The notes under the pieces are model-generated. The model did no database searches, was not told the DNA's origin, and saw nothing but the letters and a program-made list of their open reading frames with translations. DNA of 64,000 nucleotides from Corbicula japonica. Lineage: Eukaryota; Mollusca; Bivalvia; Venerida; Cyrenidae. Location of the stretch: the NCBI GenBank assembly GCA_038501625.1, contig JAZAYU010000176.1, positions 186,001-250,000 on the forward strand. The letters are read 5' to 3'. The position numbers and the translations under genes were made by a program. Within the stretch, counting starts at the first letter, position 1; every line of letters begins with the position of its first letter. This document shows, piece by piece, positions 1 to 13,200 of the stretch.

Positions 1-250
1 GGACAAGGTTTAACAGGACTGACATTTTGGACGGACAGACAGTGTTATTTCTAAATGCCTCCCTTCAGGGGCATAAAACTTTAAAGGGGAATACTTAAAT
101 CAAATGTGACCTTGACCGCAAGAATATGGCATCATCACAAGTGTGTTGTCATAAGCATAATAATTTGGATGTTGGATGAAGAAATGGTGAAGTTATAGCC
201 AAGGTTAGGCTTTCGTGATGGACGGATGGACCAGCAGACGGACAAAGCGA
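1..250. repeat. right ends of interspersed repeats
   Basis: GGACGGACAGACAGTG ... TGCCTCCCTTCAGGGGCATA at 20-77, and a second copy ending GGACGGATGGACCAGCAGAC at ~220-240. These match the type at 13390-13648 and 42970-43740. Confidence 0.5.
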
Positions 251-394
251 TCCCTAAATGTGACTTATATTATTTAGTGTTTCATGGGGTTAAATGGTTA
301 AAATATTTTGAAACTCGTCAACTTTCTGACATTTTAATCATGATAACTGTATATAATACAACAAGTAATATACAGAATAACAACAATACAATAA

Positions 395-450
395 CATCAT
401 ATGTTCAGTTACATCATATGTTCAGTTACATCATATGTTCACTTACGTAT
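395..450. repeat. 17-bp direct repeat, three copies
   Basis: ACATCATATGTTCAGTT repeated. Confidence 0.85.
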
Positions 451-591
451 AAAATTATAAGAACACACATATACTATATGTGAAGTCACATATATTTTGT
501 CTCAGGCTACATGTATAACGGAGGACAGTTACTTTATGATCTGGTACAGTGGCAACAGATGCCACATGAAACTGCTGGGGCAGACTTCTCT

Positions 592-784
592 AATCAGGGC
601 TCTCACTAGAGGGAGACTTGGGACAAGTGGTCTCCTAAAAGTGACCAGACTTCTCCCTTCGTTGAGCTTTGAGAGTCATTTTGTAAAGACAGAAGGAATG
701 CTGTTGACTGCAAACTTCTCCTTTATTCAGAAAAATAATGTCAAAACTTATCCCTGATTTGCAAGTCTAGTGAGAGCCCTGCTA
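592..784. mobile_element. short TIR element
   Basis: ATCAGGGCTCTCACTAGAG at 592 and CTAGTGAGAGCCCTG at 767 are inverted. The interior AGTGACCAGACTTCTCCCTT recurs at ~1133, next to a separate ~75-bp duplication (1060-1133 and 1190-1268). Confidence 0.6.
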
Positions 785-799
785 ATCTTCAAAAGCCTA

Positions 800-1760
800 C
801 TTTAATTAAATAAAAAACATAACAAAATGTCTGCTTAAATGATCACTGAATTTAAATAAAGATCAATAGAAAAGGAATTATACCGGATATAATATCCTTA
901 TATTTTATGCTGCGTGTCTTTGTAAACATGTAACTTTGTGATATTTAAGAAATACACATGTACCAAAAAGTGGAATATTACAACAAGTACTAACAAACCT
1001 GGCATTTTACCCATAAGCCATACAGTACACTTTCTATGATACTTTCTTTAATACTTGATAAAACATGCGCCTGTTTTCATGAGATATTGTTTTACATTTG
1101 TGAACTTTATGATGTACTCCGTTAATAAAAAAAGTGACCAGACTTCTCCCTTCTTTGAGCTATGGGAGTCATTTTGTAAAGACTATATACGGAAAGAATG
1201 CGCCTGTTTTCTGAGATATTGTTTTACATTTGTGAACTGTATGATGTACTCCGTAAATAATAAAAGTTCAAGCATTTAACAACTGCATTATTGTAAAGGT
1301 AAATATTTGTGTGGTTAGAATAGAAAAATAAATAAGTTTGTGAATGGCAGTGATTCAGATACCAAAAATTAAATAAATAACTTGCGCACTTGTGATTTAA
1401 TTACTATGCAGCAGAACCCCTGCCTGTATTTTATCCACTGAATAAAAGAAATAAAACAAAAAAAACCAACATGTTATTATTTCACAAGTACCTTGACCAC
1501 CCTGTTGAATGATAATCATCAACTATAACAGTAAAACAATAAGTAATGGGAAATAATCACAAATGTTAATATATATATATACATGTTTAGACACCACATC
1601 AAGTCTATAAACAAAATGGAATCAATGCTATTTTCAAAAATGCACAAGTTCTATTTTCTGTTAAAATAACTACATGTATTTAATTTAATTAAATTATCTT
1701 AGTAGCACTTTGTAAAAGATGATATGACATATAACAATTTTGCCTTCAGTAAAGCAGATT
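800..1760. other. AT-rich 3' flank, no gene seen
   Basis: Apart from the ~75-bp duplication at 1060-1268 I see only AT-rich sequence and a short (AT)n run near 1571. Confidence 0.6.
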
Positions 1761-1937
1761 AACAAGCTTTGACCAAGATGCGACCAGGGCAGATCCAGAT
1801 CAGACAGCACAAATGTGCCACATGATCTAGATCTACAGTGTAGGCATGTGTTAAAATGCGTAATTATCTAGCCAAGTGTTCAACTGAAAGTAAACACCCC
1901 TAAGTACTGAATTCAAGAACTATCTGATTATTTACAT

Positions 1938-2118
1938 ACAGTCTAACCTGTCTTAAGCAGCCACCAAAGGGAGTGACAAAAAGTGACTGCTATACACAGG
2001 TGGCTGATAAAGACAGGTGAAAATGAGAACAAATGTCAGTTTATGACATATTCAAACTGGCTGTTTAAGACAGGTGGTTGCTATTCGCAGGTGGCTGCTA
2101 AGGCAGGTTTCACTGTAT
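1938..2118. mobile_element. short element with imperfect inverted ends
   Basis: ACAGTCTAACCTGTCTTAAG then CAGCCACC at the left; GGTGGCTGCTAAGGCAGGTT then TCACTGT at the right. Confidence 0.55.
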
Positions 2119-2256
2119 ACACACTGATCTTTGAAATAAATTGTTAACTCAGCGAAGTTCATATAATGAAATAATTACTTTATTCAGTAACTTCTCTGTC
2201 AGCATTTCTCTAAATTCAACAAAATTCAAACCTTAAAGTATCCACTGCACACTTAA

Positions 2257-2692
2257 TTAACCCTTAACTTCATACATATGCATTTTATCGTGTGAAAAAA
2301 GTTTAGATCCACATCAGCTGGCACATCCACACCAACCCATCAGGATCTGCTTTGTTTGCCTTTGGTGAGAAAATACTATTAAAACAAAGAGAGAAATGTG
2401 CAGATCCTGGATCATGGAGGTGCCAGCTGATCTGGATCTTCACTGTTGCCCATGCCATAAAAGCATACCTATTGAGGAAAGCGTCAACAGCTGTAAAATG
2501 CAGATTTTTTAAAGTTCACCTTTCACTCCATATATACGAGTTCATTGCATGTGCCAACATCAGTGCCGTCACATCAAGATCTTCATTGTTCACTTTTTTA
2601 GTCAGAAATATCATAATGAATATAAGAGCAACCTGTACAGATCCTGAACAGACAGCACAGATGTGCCAGCTAATCTGCATCTACACTGTTCT
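2257..2692. mobile_element. degenerate TTAA-type MITE (family B) and a second half-copy
   Basis: 2257-2479 has the GATCCACATCAGC / CCAGCTGATCTGGATC pair; 2550-2692 repeats the second half. Fragments of the same family lie at 1761-1860. Confidence 0.65.
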
Positions 2693-3109
2693 TACATGAC
2701 TAACATCATTATCCCGCTGAGTAAACTGTTATTATTTTATAAATTATGCAACTCAGTGGCAATATCTTAAGTTGTATATGTGAAAAGGGCTTGCACACCA
2801 CAAACTTGGGTTTATTGCTGTTAAAAATATTCAGTAAACAATGTTTTCTGAACCTGCTTGCAATTTGATTTAACAGTTTACTGTCATCAATGTTCTTTTA
2901 TACATTTCAGCAGAATCATTTTCACATTATGACAAGTGTTCCAGCAAACACACTTATTTTCAAATTGTCTGGTGCATAAATGACTAGTGTGATACCAGAA
3001 CGAGACAATAAATCATCAACGTAACAACACATATCTGGAGTAACAACAATCTATACTAGAAACTATCTATACAACACCCCTGAATTATCAATGGTTGACA
3101 AAAAGAATG

Positions 3110-3530
3110 CCAAGTCCATCTAAAGTCCATCTGAAGCCAAGTCCATCTAAAGCCAAGTCCATCTGAAGACGAGTCTGTCTGAAGCCAAGTCAATCTGAGG
3201 ACGAGTCCCTCTGAAGCCCAGTCCCTCTGAAGACGAGTCTGTCTGAAGCCCAGTCCATCTTAGGACGAGTCCATCTGAAGCCAAGTCCATCTCAGGACGA
3301 GTCTGTCTGAAGCCAAGTCTGTCTGAAGCCAAGTCTGTCTGAAGCTGAGTCCGTCTGAAGCCAAGTCCGTCTGAAGCCAAGTCCCTCTGAAGCCAGGTCT
3401 GTCTGAAGCCGTCCGTCTGAAGACGAGTCTGTCTAAAGCCAAGTCCGTCTGAAACCAAGTCCATCTGAAGCCAAGTCCGTCTGAGGCCAAGTCCATCTGA
3501 AGACGAGTCCCTCTAGGGCCAAGTCCATCT
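3110..3530. repeat. minisatellite, 16-bp unit, ~26 copies
   Basis: Units such as GAAGCCAAGTCCATCT and GAAGACGAGTCTGTCT. Minus-strand frames over it are repeat by-products (three units give 16 codons). It lies in the 3' flank of TBC1D24. Confidence 0.95.
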
Positions 3531-3534
3531 GGTT

Positions 3535-4400
3535 ACTGTAACTTCATGTCATTTCGTGAGAATAAACTTATGCACAAAAACGGCAAATTACTTTTTTTAG
3601 CGGGCATGAATTCCTGCTGTAATGTGGGGTAGGTAAGGGGAACAGGTGTCTTCGGTCAAATTTTTTATACTTAGTTGTTACAATATTTGGAAAGAACATA
3701 CAATTATCTATTATTTCTCATTCATTGGAGGTTTTGTTACACATTTAAACAAAATAATGTTACTTTTACAGCAAACTGCATCATATGTAATGTCGTCTGC
3801 TCATCTTTATGACATCATTTCAATAACTGATGCCAACTGTCCAAAGGGTACCTTTTCCCGCGACACACTATAGCTATTTCATTAATTATGGTAGGAAATG
3901 ATTTCAAGCATTTTCACTTGAATGTGTGAAATACTTGAAAACTAAACACCTGAGTAAAACAAAAAAAACAAGATTCCACAATAATCGGAATCAACAAGAT
4001 GGGAACATACGACTGGGAACATATATTCCCACAATGCACAGTAGATTGTTGTTTCTATGACAAGTAGGAAAATACTTATACATGTACAACAAACATTTAG
4101 AACATTATGCAATTTTCTGCACAACAATTCAAGTATCTAAATATTGAAATTTATTGCACAAATTTATCCAAAGTATTAACAAGATATCGTGATATCGTAC
4201 ATTTTACACAACATGAATACTCTGCGCTAAGTCGAGTTTACTTTTCTAGAAAGTTGTCAACATGAATCAAAAAGAAAAAACAAGTACAACTTAACAAACT
4301 AGTGACAAATGTTAGCACATGATAATCAATCCATTTTAAACAATTCTAGTTCTAACATAACTACCGAGAATTTCTCGTAGGCTGCACACTGGAGCAGCCA
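3535..4400. other. no gene seen
   Basis: AT-rich. A GCGGGCATGAATTC piece at ~3600 resembles part of the sequence at ~21290; nothing else is supported. 4632-5165 is likewise empty. Confidence 0.5.
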
Positions 4401-4404
4401 TCAT

Positions 4405-4630
4405 TAATCCTTTCCTCCACAGATACACCTTTATTGCGTGGATGAACAGTTTAGATCCAGATCAGCCAGCACATCCGTGCCATCTGATTAGGATCTAAAC
4501 TGTTCACTTATTAATTCATTAGGTTATTTCTGACCAAAATGTGACCAGTGTACATCCTGATCAGGATGTGCCGGCTGATCTGGATCTACACTGGTTGCAC
4601 ATGCGTAATAATGCGTATTTATAGAGGGTT
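4405..4630. mobile_element. TTAA-type MITE (family B), copy
   Basis: TTAATCCTTTCCTCC at the left and GAGGGTTAA at the right. The interior has paired GATCCAGATCAGC / GATCTGGATC motifs. TTAA at the borders plus CCCTTT ends suggest a piggyBac-type non-autonomous element (inference). Confidence 0.8.
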
Positions 4631-5172
4631 AAGTCAGGGTCGGATGCAAGATTTCCAGAAAGTGGGTTTGCTTAGAGCAGACTTAGAGTAGTTACATGGT
4701 AATTTCCAACTTTCTGGCCAAAATCTCCATGAAAATTAATTATTGTTGCCCCAAAATGGAGTTGGAGCAACCCCAGTGAACCCCCTCTGGATCCACTTAA
4801 CATAATTATCATCACAATACATCTGTATTCTGTCCAAGACATAATAAACCCGTTAAGGTACTAGCTAAGGGAACTAGTTGATACTATATCACAACAGCTT
4901 GTGTTTGTATTCCAATAAAGAATACATCTACAGTTACAGATCATCAACAACAGATCTAGTTTTCCCCTTACTCTGATTTCTTTAGAGCTATAGATTATTA
5001 TTTTTGTAATTTACTAACAATATTAGACTTTCAGAAAGTGTTTGAAACAGAATGAAATTGAGGACAATTCTTTGACGATTTGATATTAGCTGACTGAGTT
5101 GCAAAGGAACAAACTTTTACTAAACAGGTGTTCTGTAATAAAAATGATCTATTACACTAGCTCAGAGTCCAC

Positions 5173-5304
5173 AATCATAAAACTAAGATTGGAGACCAGT
5201 CTCAAATCTCAAGCATCTGAGTGACTGAAATGGCGACTGGTCCCCTTTTCAACCAATCAGATGCTTGAGATTTGAGACTGGTCTCCAAACCTAGTTTTAT
5301 GATC
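5173..5304. mobile_element. foldback MITE (family A), 3' flank copy
   Basis: Nearly a full palindrome: ATCATAAAACTAAGATTGGA ... GAGACTGGTCTCCAA ... AGTTTTATGAT. Arms carry CAGTCTCAAATCTCAAGCAT and its inverse. Confidence 0.88.
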
Positions 5305-5452
5305 TTGGGTGCAGGACTTTGCAAATGTTAACAAAGTAAACTGGTTATTTACATATAAAGAATATCTGACTATATATATTTACATCACAGACATGGTATG
5401 TGAGATTCTGCTAAGGGAAAATATTTAATAAATAATTAGTAAACAAAGATCA

Positions 5453-5670
5453 TTATTACATGAACTATAAATAGACGCAACGCGATTGGTCACACTCCCA
5501 AAATAACCAAGTCAATAAATCTAGATATTGACCCGCTTTCGCTGATATTGACCTGTCTATAAATAGAATCCAAAAGTTTCCATCTTTTATATTATTTATA
5601 GTTCATGTAATAAACTATTATATATATAATTATATAATATAGTTTATTACTATTTATAGTTCATGTAATA
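5453..5670. mobile_element. foldback element with TATTACATGAACTATAAATA ends
   Basis: The left end at 5453-5473 is inverted at 5593-5613 and again at 5650-5670. The last two flank an AT palindrome (TAATAAACTATTATATAT...). Confidence 0.7.
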
Positions 5671-5676
5671 AAACAG

Positions 5677-5811
5677 TTATTTACTTATTAGCTGGGAAAT
5701 ATGCTGTTGATATTGACCGCAAAAATCGTTATTGACCTCGGCTATCGCCTCGGTCAATAACGATTTTTTAGGTCAATATCACAGCATATTTCCCAGCTAA
5801 TAAGTAAATAA
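5677..5811. mobile_element. 135-bp hairpin element
   Basis: Arms of ~60 bp: TTATTTACTTATTAGCTGGG and its inverse, with GGTCAATA-type repeats next to a GC-richer loop (TCGGCTATCGCCTC). Confidence 0.85.
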
Positions 5812-5814
5812 TTG

Positions 5815-7073
5815 TATATTATTATCTCCCTTTGACATGACTATCATTGTTTTCTCCCCTGAACAACACTGCTTACAATAACTCTTAATACTATTCATCT
5901 ATAAAAACAAACATAATTATCTCCCTTGAAATACACATTTTAAGCTAAATTTATAAAATTTAGTCTTTTATTTGATTAAATTCTCAAAACTAACCATTTA
6001 TTTGCTACAAAACTAACCACTTATTTGCTGAACAAATAAAAAATGAACATAAACTAATATTTTACTAGTGGATTTCAACATTACTAAGACGAGAGAGACT
6101 ATAGCTACAAGAAGCTGTAATAGTTAACAGTGTTGAACTTGTATCCTCTTCCAATACTGTAAATAAGCTTATAACGAGATCAATTTATTGTTTGGTACAT
6201 AAACTTGTTGTGGGGTTAACAAAAGATTTATCCTCAACATAAGTGAGGTGCCTGAAGACATCAATGCCGATTCCTGGGTGACGGACTTGATGTAAACATT
6301 GCTCTATTGTAAACCAACATGTCCTTGCTTAACTCCTTGGAACAGAGCAATTTATTTAAAACCCATTGTAAAACTGTTTGTCCATAATAAACATTTGGTT
6401 ACATAATTTCCAATTGTGTCTAACAGTACTGAAATTTGCAAATTTAGCAAACCATTGACAAAAAGAAATGTGAATGAGAACATAAATGTTAGGGACCCAC
6501 TAGATCAATAACAATGGGTTCTGCAATAGAAACCATACAGATTTTATCTAAAGATGTTTTCATTTCTACTTCAAGTTCTGCAATGATGTTGAAGTCCTCA
6601 GTAACCAGCTTGCTATCAAACATGGGGGGTGGGGTGGGGGTGGCCGGATAACTTACTTAAACTGAATAGCACTTTAAAAACTTAATGAATAACAGCAGCT
6701 CTGTTGTTTCATTATTTTCCCTGTATTTGTCCAAGCTGAACACGTAGCAAGCGTAACATTGTCATGCAAAGTTCTATATTCCACTGTAATGGAAATCTTA
6801 GATATTCTTTGATTCTGAATTGAAAAACTTCTTAAACATGGCTGTTCAGAAAACAACAACCTTCAATAAGGTAGCAGGTGCAGTCTTTTGCTGTATCTCT
6901 ATTGCAGTATTATAAACCAATCCCCAAATCCAACCAACTGATTGGTGGAAATCAGGTCACTACACTGACCAACCATCACCTAGTGTTTGCAGAATGGTCT
7001 CCAAGTAACAAGTGTATGATCTTGATGCCAAGCAGCATTTTCTTTCCTGAACAAACTCTTCTCAAATGTGTTT
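5815..7073 (-). other. probable TBC1D24 3' UTR and immediate 3' flank
   Basis: Directly downstream of the stop codon on the minus strand and largely free of the repeat families that fill neighbouring DNA. Short frames here are unsupported. Confidence 0.45.
6351..6356 (-). terminator. candidate polyadenylation signal for TBC1D24
   Basis: This is the first AATAAA noticed on the minus strand below the stop codon, ~720 bases downstream. A second lies at 6184-6189. No transcript end can be seen, so the 3' UTR length is a guess. Confidence 0.3.
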
Positions 7074-7209
7074 CTATTGAAACCCGTACACTTCCACAAC
7101 TTTGCAAGTAAAGTCCTCTGTCTGGCTGAGTGGCTCGTTATTGAATGTGTCACATCGTTCAGACCTGCAGTGCAGCAAGTTTTCGTCCAGTGAAATGGCT
7201 TCCCCATGT
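7074..7209 (-). CDS. TBC1D24: TBC1D24 coding exon 9 (end of TLDc, stop codon)
   Basis: Acceptor TTCTTTCAG. One base completes Gly835, then 44 codons and TAG at 7076-7074: HGEAISLDENLLHCRSERCD, TFNNEPLSQTEDFTCKVVEV, YGFQ. It aligns with human [24 protein letters not shown] through VEAWGFQ. The Cys-Asp-Thr-Phe-Asn-Asn motif is a strong TLDc C-terminal signature. Confidence 0.94.
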
Positions 7210-10200
7210 CTGAAAGAAATCATATCATGTATTATCACCTGTCTTAACAATAGTCTGTTGGAAATGACTCCATTCTCAACTTAACCCTTTCCTCAATACA
7301 CATGCCTTTATGGCATGGATGAATGGTATAGATCCAGATCAGCTGCGAATCCATGCCAACTGATCAGTACCTAAACTGTTCACTTTTAGATGTATATGAT
7401 TATTTCTGAATCATAGCGATGCGCCAGCTGATCTGGATCTACACTGGCCGCACATAAAAAGGCATTTATATGGAGTAAGGGGTTAATGACATTGAGTAAA
7501 GGCAAGTGCTAAAAAAAACTAGAAATGTGTCCATAGGACACGGATGCCCCGAACATTTATACCAAGTTATTTGAAAATCCAATAAGTAATAACAAACTCA
7601 CAGCCCAGACAAGAAAATTCTGGTTCTGGTTTTAGTAATAGTGACCTTGACCTTGGACCTACAGGCATGGGAATTGTACACAACACAACGCCTTGACAAA
7701 GTGAACATTTGTGGCAAATTATTTTGAAATCACTCTGTTAATAACGAAGTTATAGCCAGTACAAGAAATTCCTATTTTTTGTAACAGTGACCTTGACCTT
7801 GGACCTACAGGCATGGGTATTGTACACAACACATCGTCTTGATATAATGAACATTTATACCAAGTTATTTTAAAATCCTTTTATAAGAAATAACAAAGTA
7901 ACAGAGCAGACAAGATTTTTATAACAAAATTCTATTTTTAGTAACAGTGACCTTGACCTTTGACCTTTAGGCATGGGTGTTGTACATGACACACCGCCTT
8001 ATCATGGTGAACATTTGTGCCAAGTTATTTAAAAATCCAATACGAAATAACAAAGTAACAGAGCGGACAAGATTTTTCCAACAAATTTCTATTTTTAGTA
8101 ACAGTGATCTTGACCTTGGACCTACAGGCATGGGTGTTGTACGCGACACACCGCCTTGTCATGGTGAACATTTGTGCCAAGTTATTTTGAAATCCCTCCA
8201 TTCATAAGGAAGTTACAACCCGGACAAGAAAATTCTATTTTTAGTAACAGTGACCTTGACCTTGGACCTACAGGCATGGGTATTGTACGCGACACACCGT
8301 CTTGATATGGTGAACATTCATACCAAGTTATTTTAAAATCCAATAAGAAATAACAAAGTTACAGAGCGGACACGATTTTAGAACATACACACACACTGAC
8401 ACACTGACACACACACAGCCAGGGTGAACACTATATGACCTTCCGCCATTACATGGCGGGGCCATAAAAATAAGATTTGGAGAAATGAGTAACAAATAAA
8501 TTGGGGATTTTTTTCACGGGGATAGGTGGGGTCATTTGTGTAATGAACATTATTTTTGGTTTGATTTCCCATTTTGGAGGTCACAGATGGGACCTGTAGG
8601 TTTTCTTTAACTCTGTTAATGAGAAGGAAGCATAAGGATGGAGAGAGAAGAAGGTCAAAGCAAAAGTTTCATATGTTATAGAAATGCATTAGCAACCTCT
8701 ATGTCTGTCCACTGCATAATTTCTTGTTTCAAGAAGTAAGGGTCAACTACTGACAATACTGTTGTCACCCACTGTTCCATGCGCAAGGTTATAAAACTGA
8801 GCATAGAAACCAGTCTCAAATCTTCAGCATCTGATTGGCTGAAATGGCGACCATCTGATTGGCTGAAATGGCGACCAGTCGCCATTTCAGCCAATCAGAT
8901 GCTTGAGATTTGAGACTGGTTTCAATGCTCAGTTTTATAACCTTGGGCACAGTACATTCTTTGTGTCTTGATTTGACCCTAAACTCTGTACATACTGGTT
9001 TATTGCATGTTCAAACCTAGTCCAGATCAGCCAGCACATTAATGCCATCAGAGCTGGTTCTACACTATTCAACCAGTCAATTTGATATGAAAGAAACGAT
9101 TACCCCTAACTTTGATGGTATGACTCCAAAATCAATACGGAATATTAACTTTCCACAAGACCACATTCAGGCTTGGGAATGTGATAGTAGGCCTTCAGTT
9201 ACCATTCATGTTATAAACTTTAATTTTAAGCTGAACATGACCTTGACCTTTGATGCCAACATGGAAAGGAGCCATAATTTATCCCATAACAAGGGTGATT
9301 GTGGCTCTAACAGGCCCCAAGATCATTAAATTATTTCTGATGACCAGTCTGAAATCTCAAGCATCTGATTGGCTGAAATGGCCACTGGTACCATTTCAGC
9401 CAATCAGATGCTTGAGATCTCCAATCTCAGTTTTATGATCTTGGGCCAAACTTCTTTATGCTGTGAGCAGAAATCAACCTCTAGAAGGGACAATGGCTTG
9501 GCAATATTCACAAGTTTTTATAGAGACACATTAGTGATAAACATGCTACAAACCCTCCTCCGACTGTCAGTATGGACCGATCTCCAGCCTGGAACATGCT
9601 AGCGGTGTTGGGAATGTTATCCTGTGTTAACCCCACCCACTCGTACTTGTGTTTCTCTGGAGCGAGGGTAAACAGGAACGTCTCTCCGGTACCGAAATAT
9701 GACAACAACTTTGACTTCTGCTTTCTTTCTCTCCAATATGTGGAACAAAATGCTCCAAATACCTGTAAATATGTAACAGTAACAGTTAACTGTTTACTCA
9801 GGTTATATGCCTTTTATTGTAAATGCATATCTATGCAGTCTGTTGTGGATCTAAACTGTTTGATTCTTGGCCAGAAATTATTAAGTGAATCTAAAGCCAA
9901 CAATGTTGATCCTGCAACAATGTGCAGGCTGATCTGGATCAGTGCTGATTGCACATGGAATAACACCTTTATCATAAGTTGTAAAGAGTTAATAAATAAA
10001 TGTTGCACTATCAAAAAGGGACTTATGTTTATGCATGGATGTTACGACGACTGCTTTCTGTAAACATGTGACATGATTATGTTCGATGAATTTTGTTGAA
10101 TTTTTAAGGCTTAAACACATAAAACATTATTATTTGATAACATTTTTGGGACATAAATAAGCAGTGCAATCTCCAGAGATAAAAGTCCCTTATATCTAGT

Positions 10201-13200
10201 TTGGTTCCAGAAGCTTTTTGACAAGACAGAAGCCAGATACAAGGGCCCAAGATCCTAAACCTGAGTTAAGAGACCAGTCTCAAATCCCCAGCATCTGATT
10301 AGCTGAAATGGTAACCAGTGGCCATTTCAGGCAATGAGATGCTTGAGGTTTGAGACTGGTCTCTAAACTCAGGTTTATGATCTTGATAAATCAGTTGTAG
10401 GAAGTCTTCAAAGAAGCTTCATCTATCATAACAGTTGACATGGCAATCATATCATACCTAACCTGTCAAAAGACTGAAATGTAAACAAAGAGGTCATAGC
10501 AGTCAATAGGTCTCTACCATCTATATTAAACTTTAGTGTTGTAATTCTGTCAAAAAGGTGGTAATTAAATTGATTTCCCTGTTGCTTCAGGTCAAATCAC
10601 TGTTCAGTACATGTTTGTAAATACATGACTGCAAATACTGGTTTCTTATTCCTTTCTCTGTTAAATTATACTTTTCAAGCTTTGGTGTAAATGTTTGTTC
10701 AGTGGCGAGTTAGTCTGTATTTAGCCCTACTTTTCAGTATGTTTAAGTCAGTTTGTATACTATTTAGCCTTACTTGTCAATGCAGGAACCCTAACATTGC
10801 ATTACCCAACAGCAAGATAATTCTACTTTACAACAAGACATTGTCTATAAAGTTGAGAAAAATTGTGTTAGCTATGGTAAGGTTACATTTAGTTTGCAGG
10901 AAAGTAGGAAGTGGCCTTTTTAAAAGACCATAGATGCATCATGACAACCTTGTGTCTGTACAACTTAAGCTATGGAGAGGTGATCTTGTGATTGCAGAAC
11001 CATAGCTTGGTAACTTGTCTTCGAGTCTGCAGGACTGTCGGTATGGTAACTGGCATTTGGGTTTGCAGGACTGCAACTAAGGTAACTAGATTTCAAGTTT
11101 GCAGGACTGTACCTATGGCAACTGTTCTTGAGTTTGCAGGACCATAGCTATGGTAACTAGCCTTGAGATGCAGAACTGTAGCTATGGAAACTTGCCTTCA
11201 AGTTTGCAGGATTGTAGCCATGTTAACTGGCCTTGAGGTTGCGGGACTGTAGCTTTGGTAACAGGCATTGTGGTTGCAGGATTGTAGCTATGGTAACTAG
11301 CCTTGAGATGAAGAACTGAAGCTTTGATAACTGTCATGGGGTCTATGGCAAATGTCTTGCAGGACTGTAGCTATGGTAACTAGCCTTCAGGTTTGCAGGA
11401 CTGTCACTATGGTAACAGTCCTTGAGGTTGCAAGGACAATCACCATTATAATAACATCATTCCCTCCAAATGTAATTAAATATCACAATTACGTAAAATC
11501 TTCCAAAAGGGAAGTCAGTTATATAATTTATAAATAATACACACTCTTTACTTTCGAATTTTCGAACACTTGTTCTTTATCAAGAAAAATACATTTAAAT
11601 TATGTAATTAAATAAATTACAATTACATATTTGTACATGTAACTCAAGGGCAAAGAAATCAATTGATCAGTAATGATGTTTTATTCACATGTTAACTTTT
11701 AACACACCCACATCATTTAATCATTAGATTAATATTCTGATCTCTATATTTAGGCAAGACAAAATTACTCAGAGCATTGTTTCATATTAGACATACACTG
11801 AAATGATTTGTACACCTACTGATATTAGTATTTAATGATGTGGGTTTAGGTTTATTATTAGTTATTGTTGTTATAAATATTTATTTAATTTGTTTATCAC
11901 ACAAAACATCCTGGTAAATTGTTAACAGTAGTGATGTTGATAATTGAGATAATCTTCCTTTATCATAAGACATTGACACAGATTTGGCATTACACAATAT
12001 ACATTCATTGATGAGTAAGAATCAGTGACAATAGAAAGTTCAGCTGAGGATCAAGGTACTAATTTGTATCAGGCCACTAATAAAATTTAAGGTGGCTGAC
12101 TCACTAATTTTCAGAAATTGACAGTGAATATAATAATAGCATGCAATTAAAATGTATTTAAAATGAAACAGTTAATAAAACACTTTTTCATGAGGTTAAA
12201 CATTTATAATAACAAGTTAATAAAAATTCATCCTTAGTTCCCATTATATTCCATTACTAGGACAATTGTAATAAATTTTAATTTATAACAAAAATTTATT
12301 ATAATTGCAAATTCAATAGCCAGTACCCCAAGTTAGATGGTAGCTATGGTAACTGGATTGAGTTTGGAGGTCTGTTTATATGCTAACTGTGGCCTTGTGT
12401 TAACAGGACGGTAGCTATGGTCGAGGGGCCATGTGTTTACAGGACTTTAAGTATGGCCATCTGTTTACAGACTGTAGCTATGGTGAAGTGGTCTTGTGTT
12501 TACAGCATTGAAGTTATGGTAAAGTGTCCTAGTGCAAACAGGACTGTAGCTATGGTGAAGAGGCCCAGAGTTTACAGGATTGTAGCTATGGTGAAGTGGC
12601 CTAGTGTTAACAGGATGGTAGCTATGGTGAAGAGGCCTAGTGTTAACAGGATTGTAGCTATGGTGAAGTGGCCTAGTGCAAACAGGACTGTAGCTATGGT
12701 GAAGTGGCCTAGTGTTTACAGGATTGTAGCTATAGTAAAGGGGCCATGTGTTTACAGGATTGTAGCCATGGTAGAGTGGCCTAGTGTTTACACGATTGTA
12801 GCTATGGTAGAGTGGCCTAGTGTTTACAGGATTGTAGCTATGGTGAAGTGGCTTGGTGTTTACAGGACTGTAGCTATGGTGAAGTGGCCTTGTGTTTCAG
12901 GATTTGTAGCTATGGTGAAGTGACGTAGTGTTCAGGAATGTAGCTATGGTGAAGTGGCCTAGTGTTTACTGGACTGTAGCTATGGTGAAGCGGCCTAGTG
13001 TTTTAACGACTGTTGCTATGGTGAAGCGGCCTAGTGTTTACAGGACTGTAATGGTGAAGTGGCATTGTGTTCACAGTAACATAGAAATGGTTCAGTGGCC
13101 TTGTGGTTCTTATTTGCAAACAACATGGACTATTTATGCATTTCACCTCAATAAATACAAAACTTTAGTCAAAATGTGTAATTAAATTAAACTATTTGAA

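Noticed and set aside
3147..3496. Minus-strand frames with LASDGLGFRQT repeats
   Set aside because: By-product of the 16-bp minisatellite.
6674..7207. Minus-strand ORFs of 61 and 75 residues near the gene end
   Set aside because: The 6980-7207 frame is a shadow of exon 9 in another frame; the 6674-6859 frame lies in the probable 3' UTR with no homology recognised.
12417..12923. 168-residue frame with VAMVKWPSVYRI repeats
   Set aside because: By-product of the 36-bp minisatellite in intron 7.
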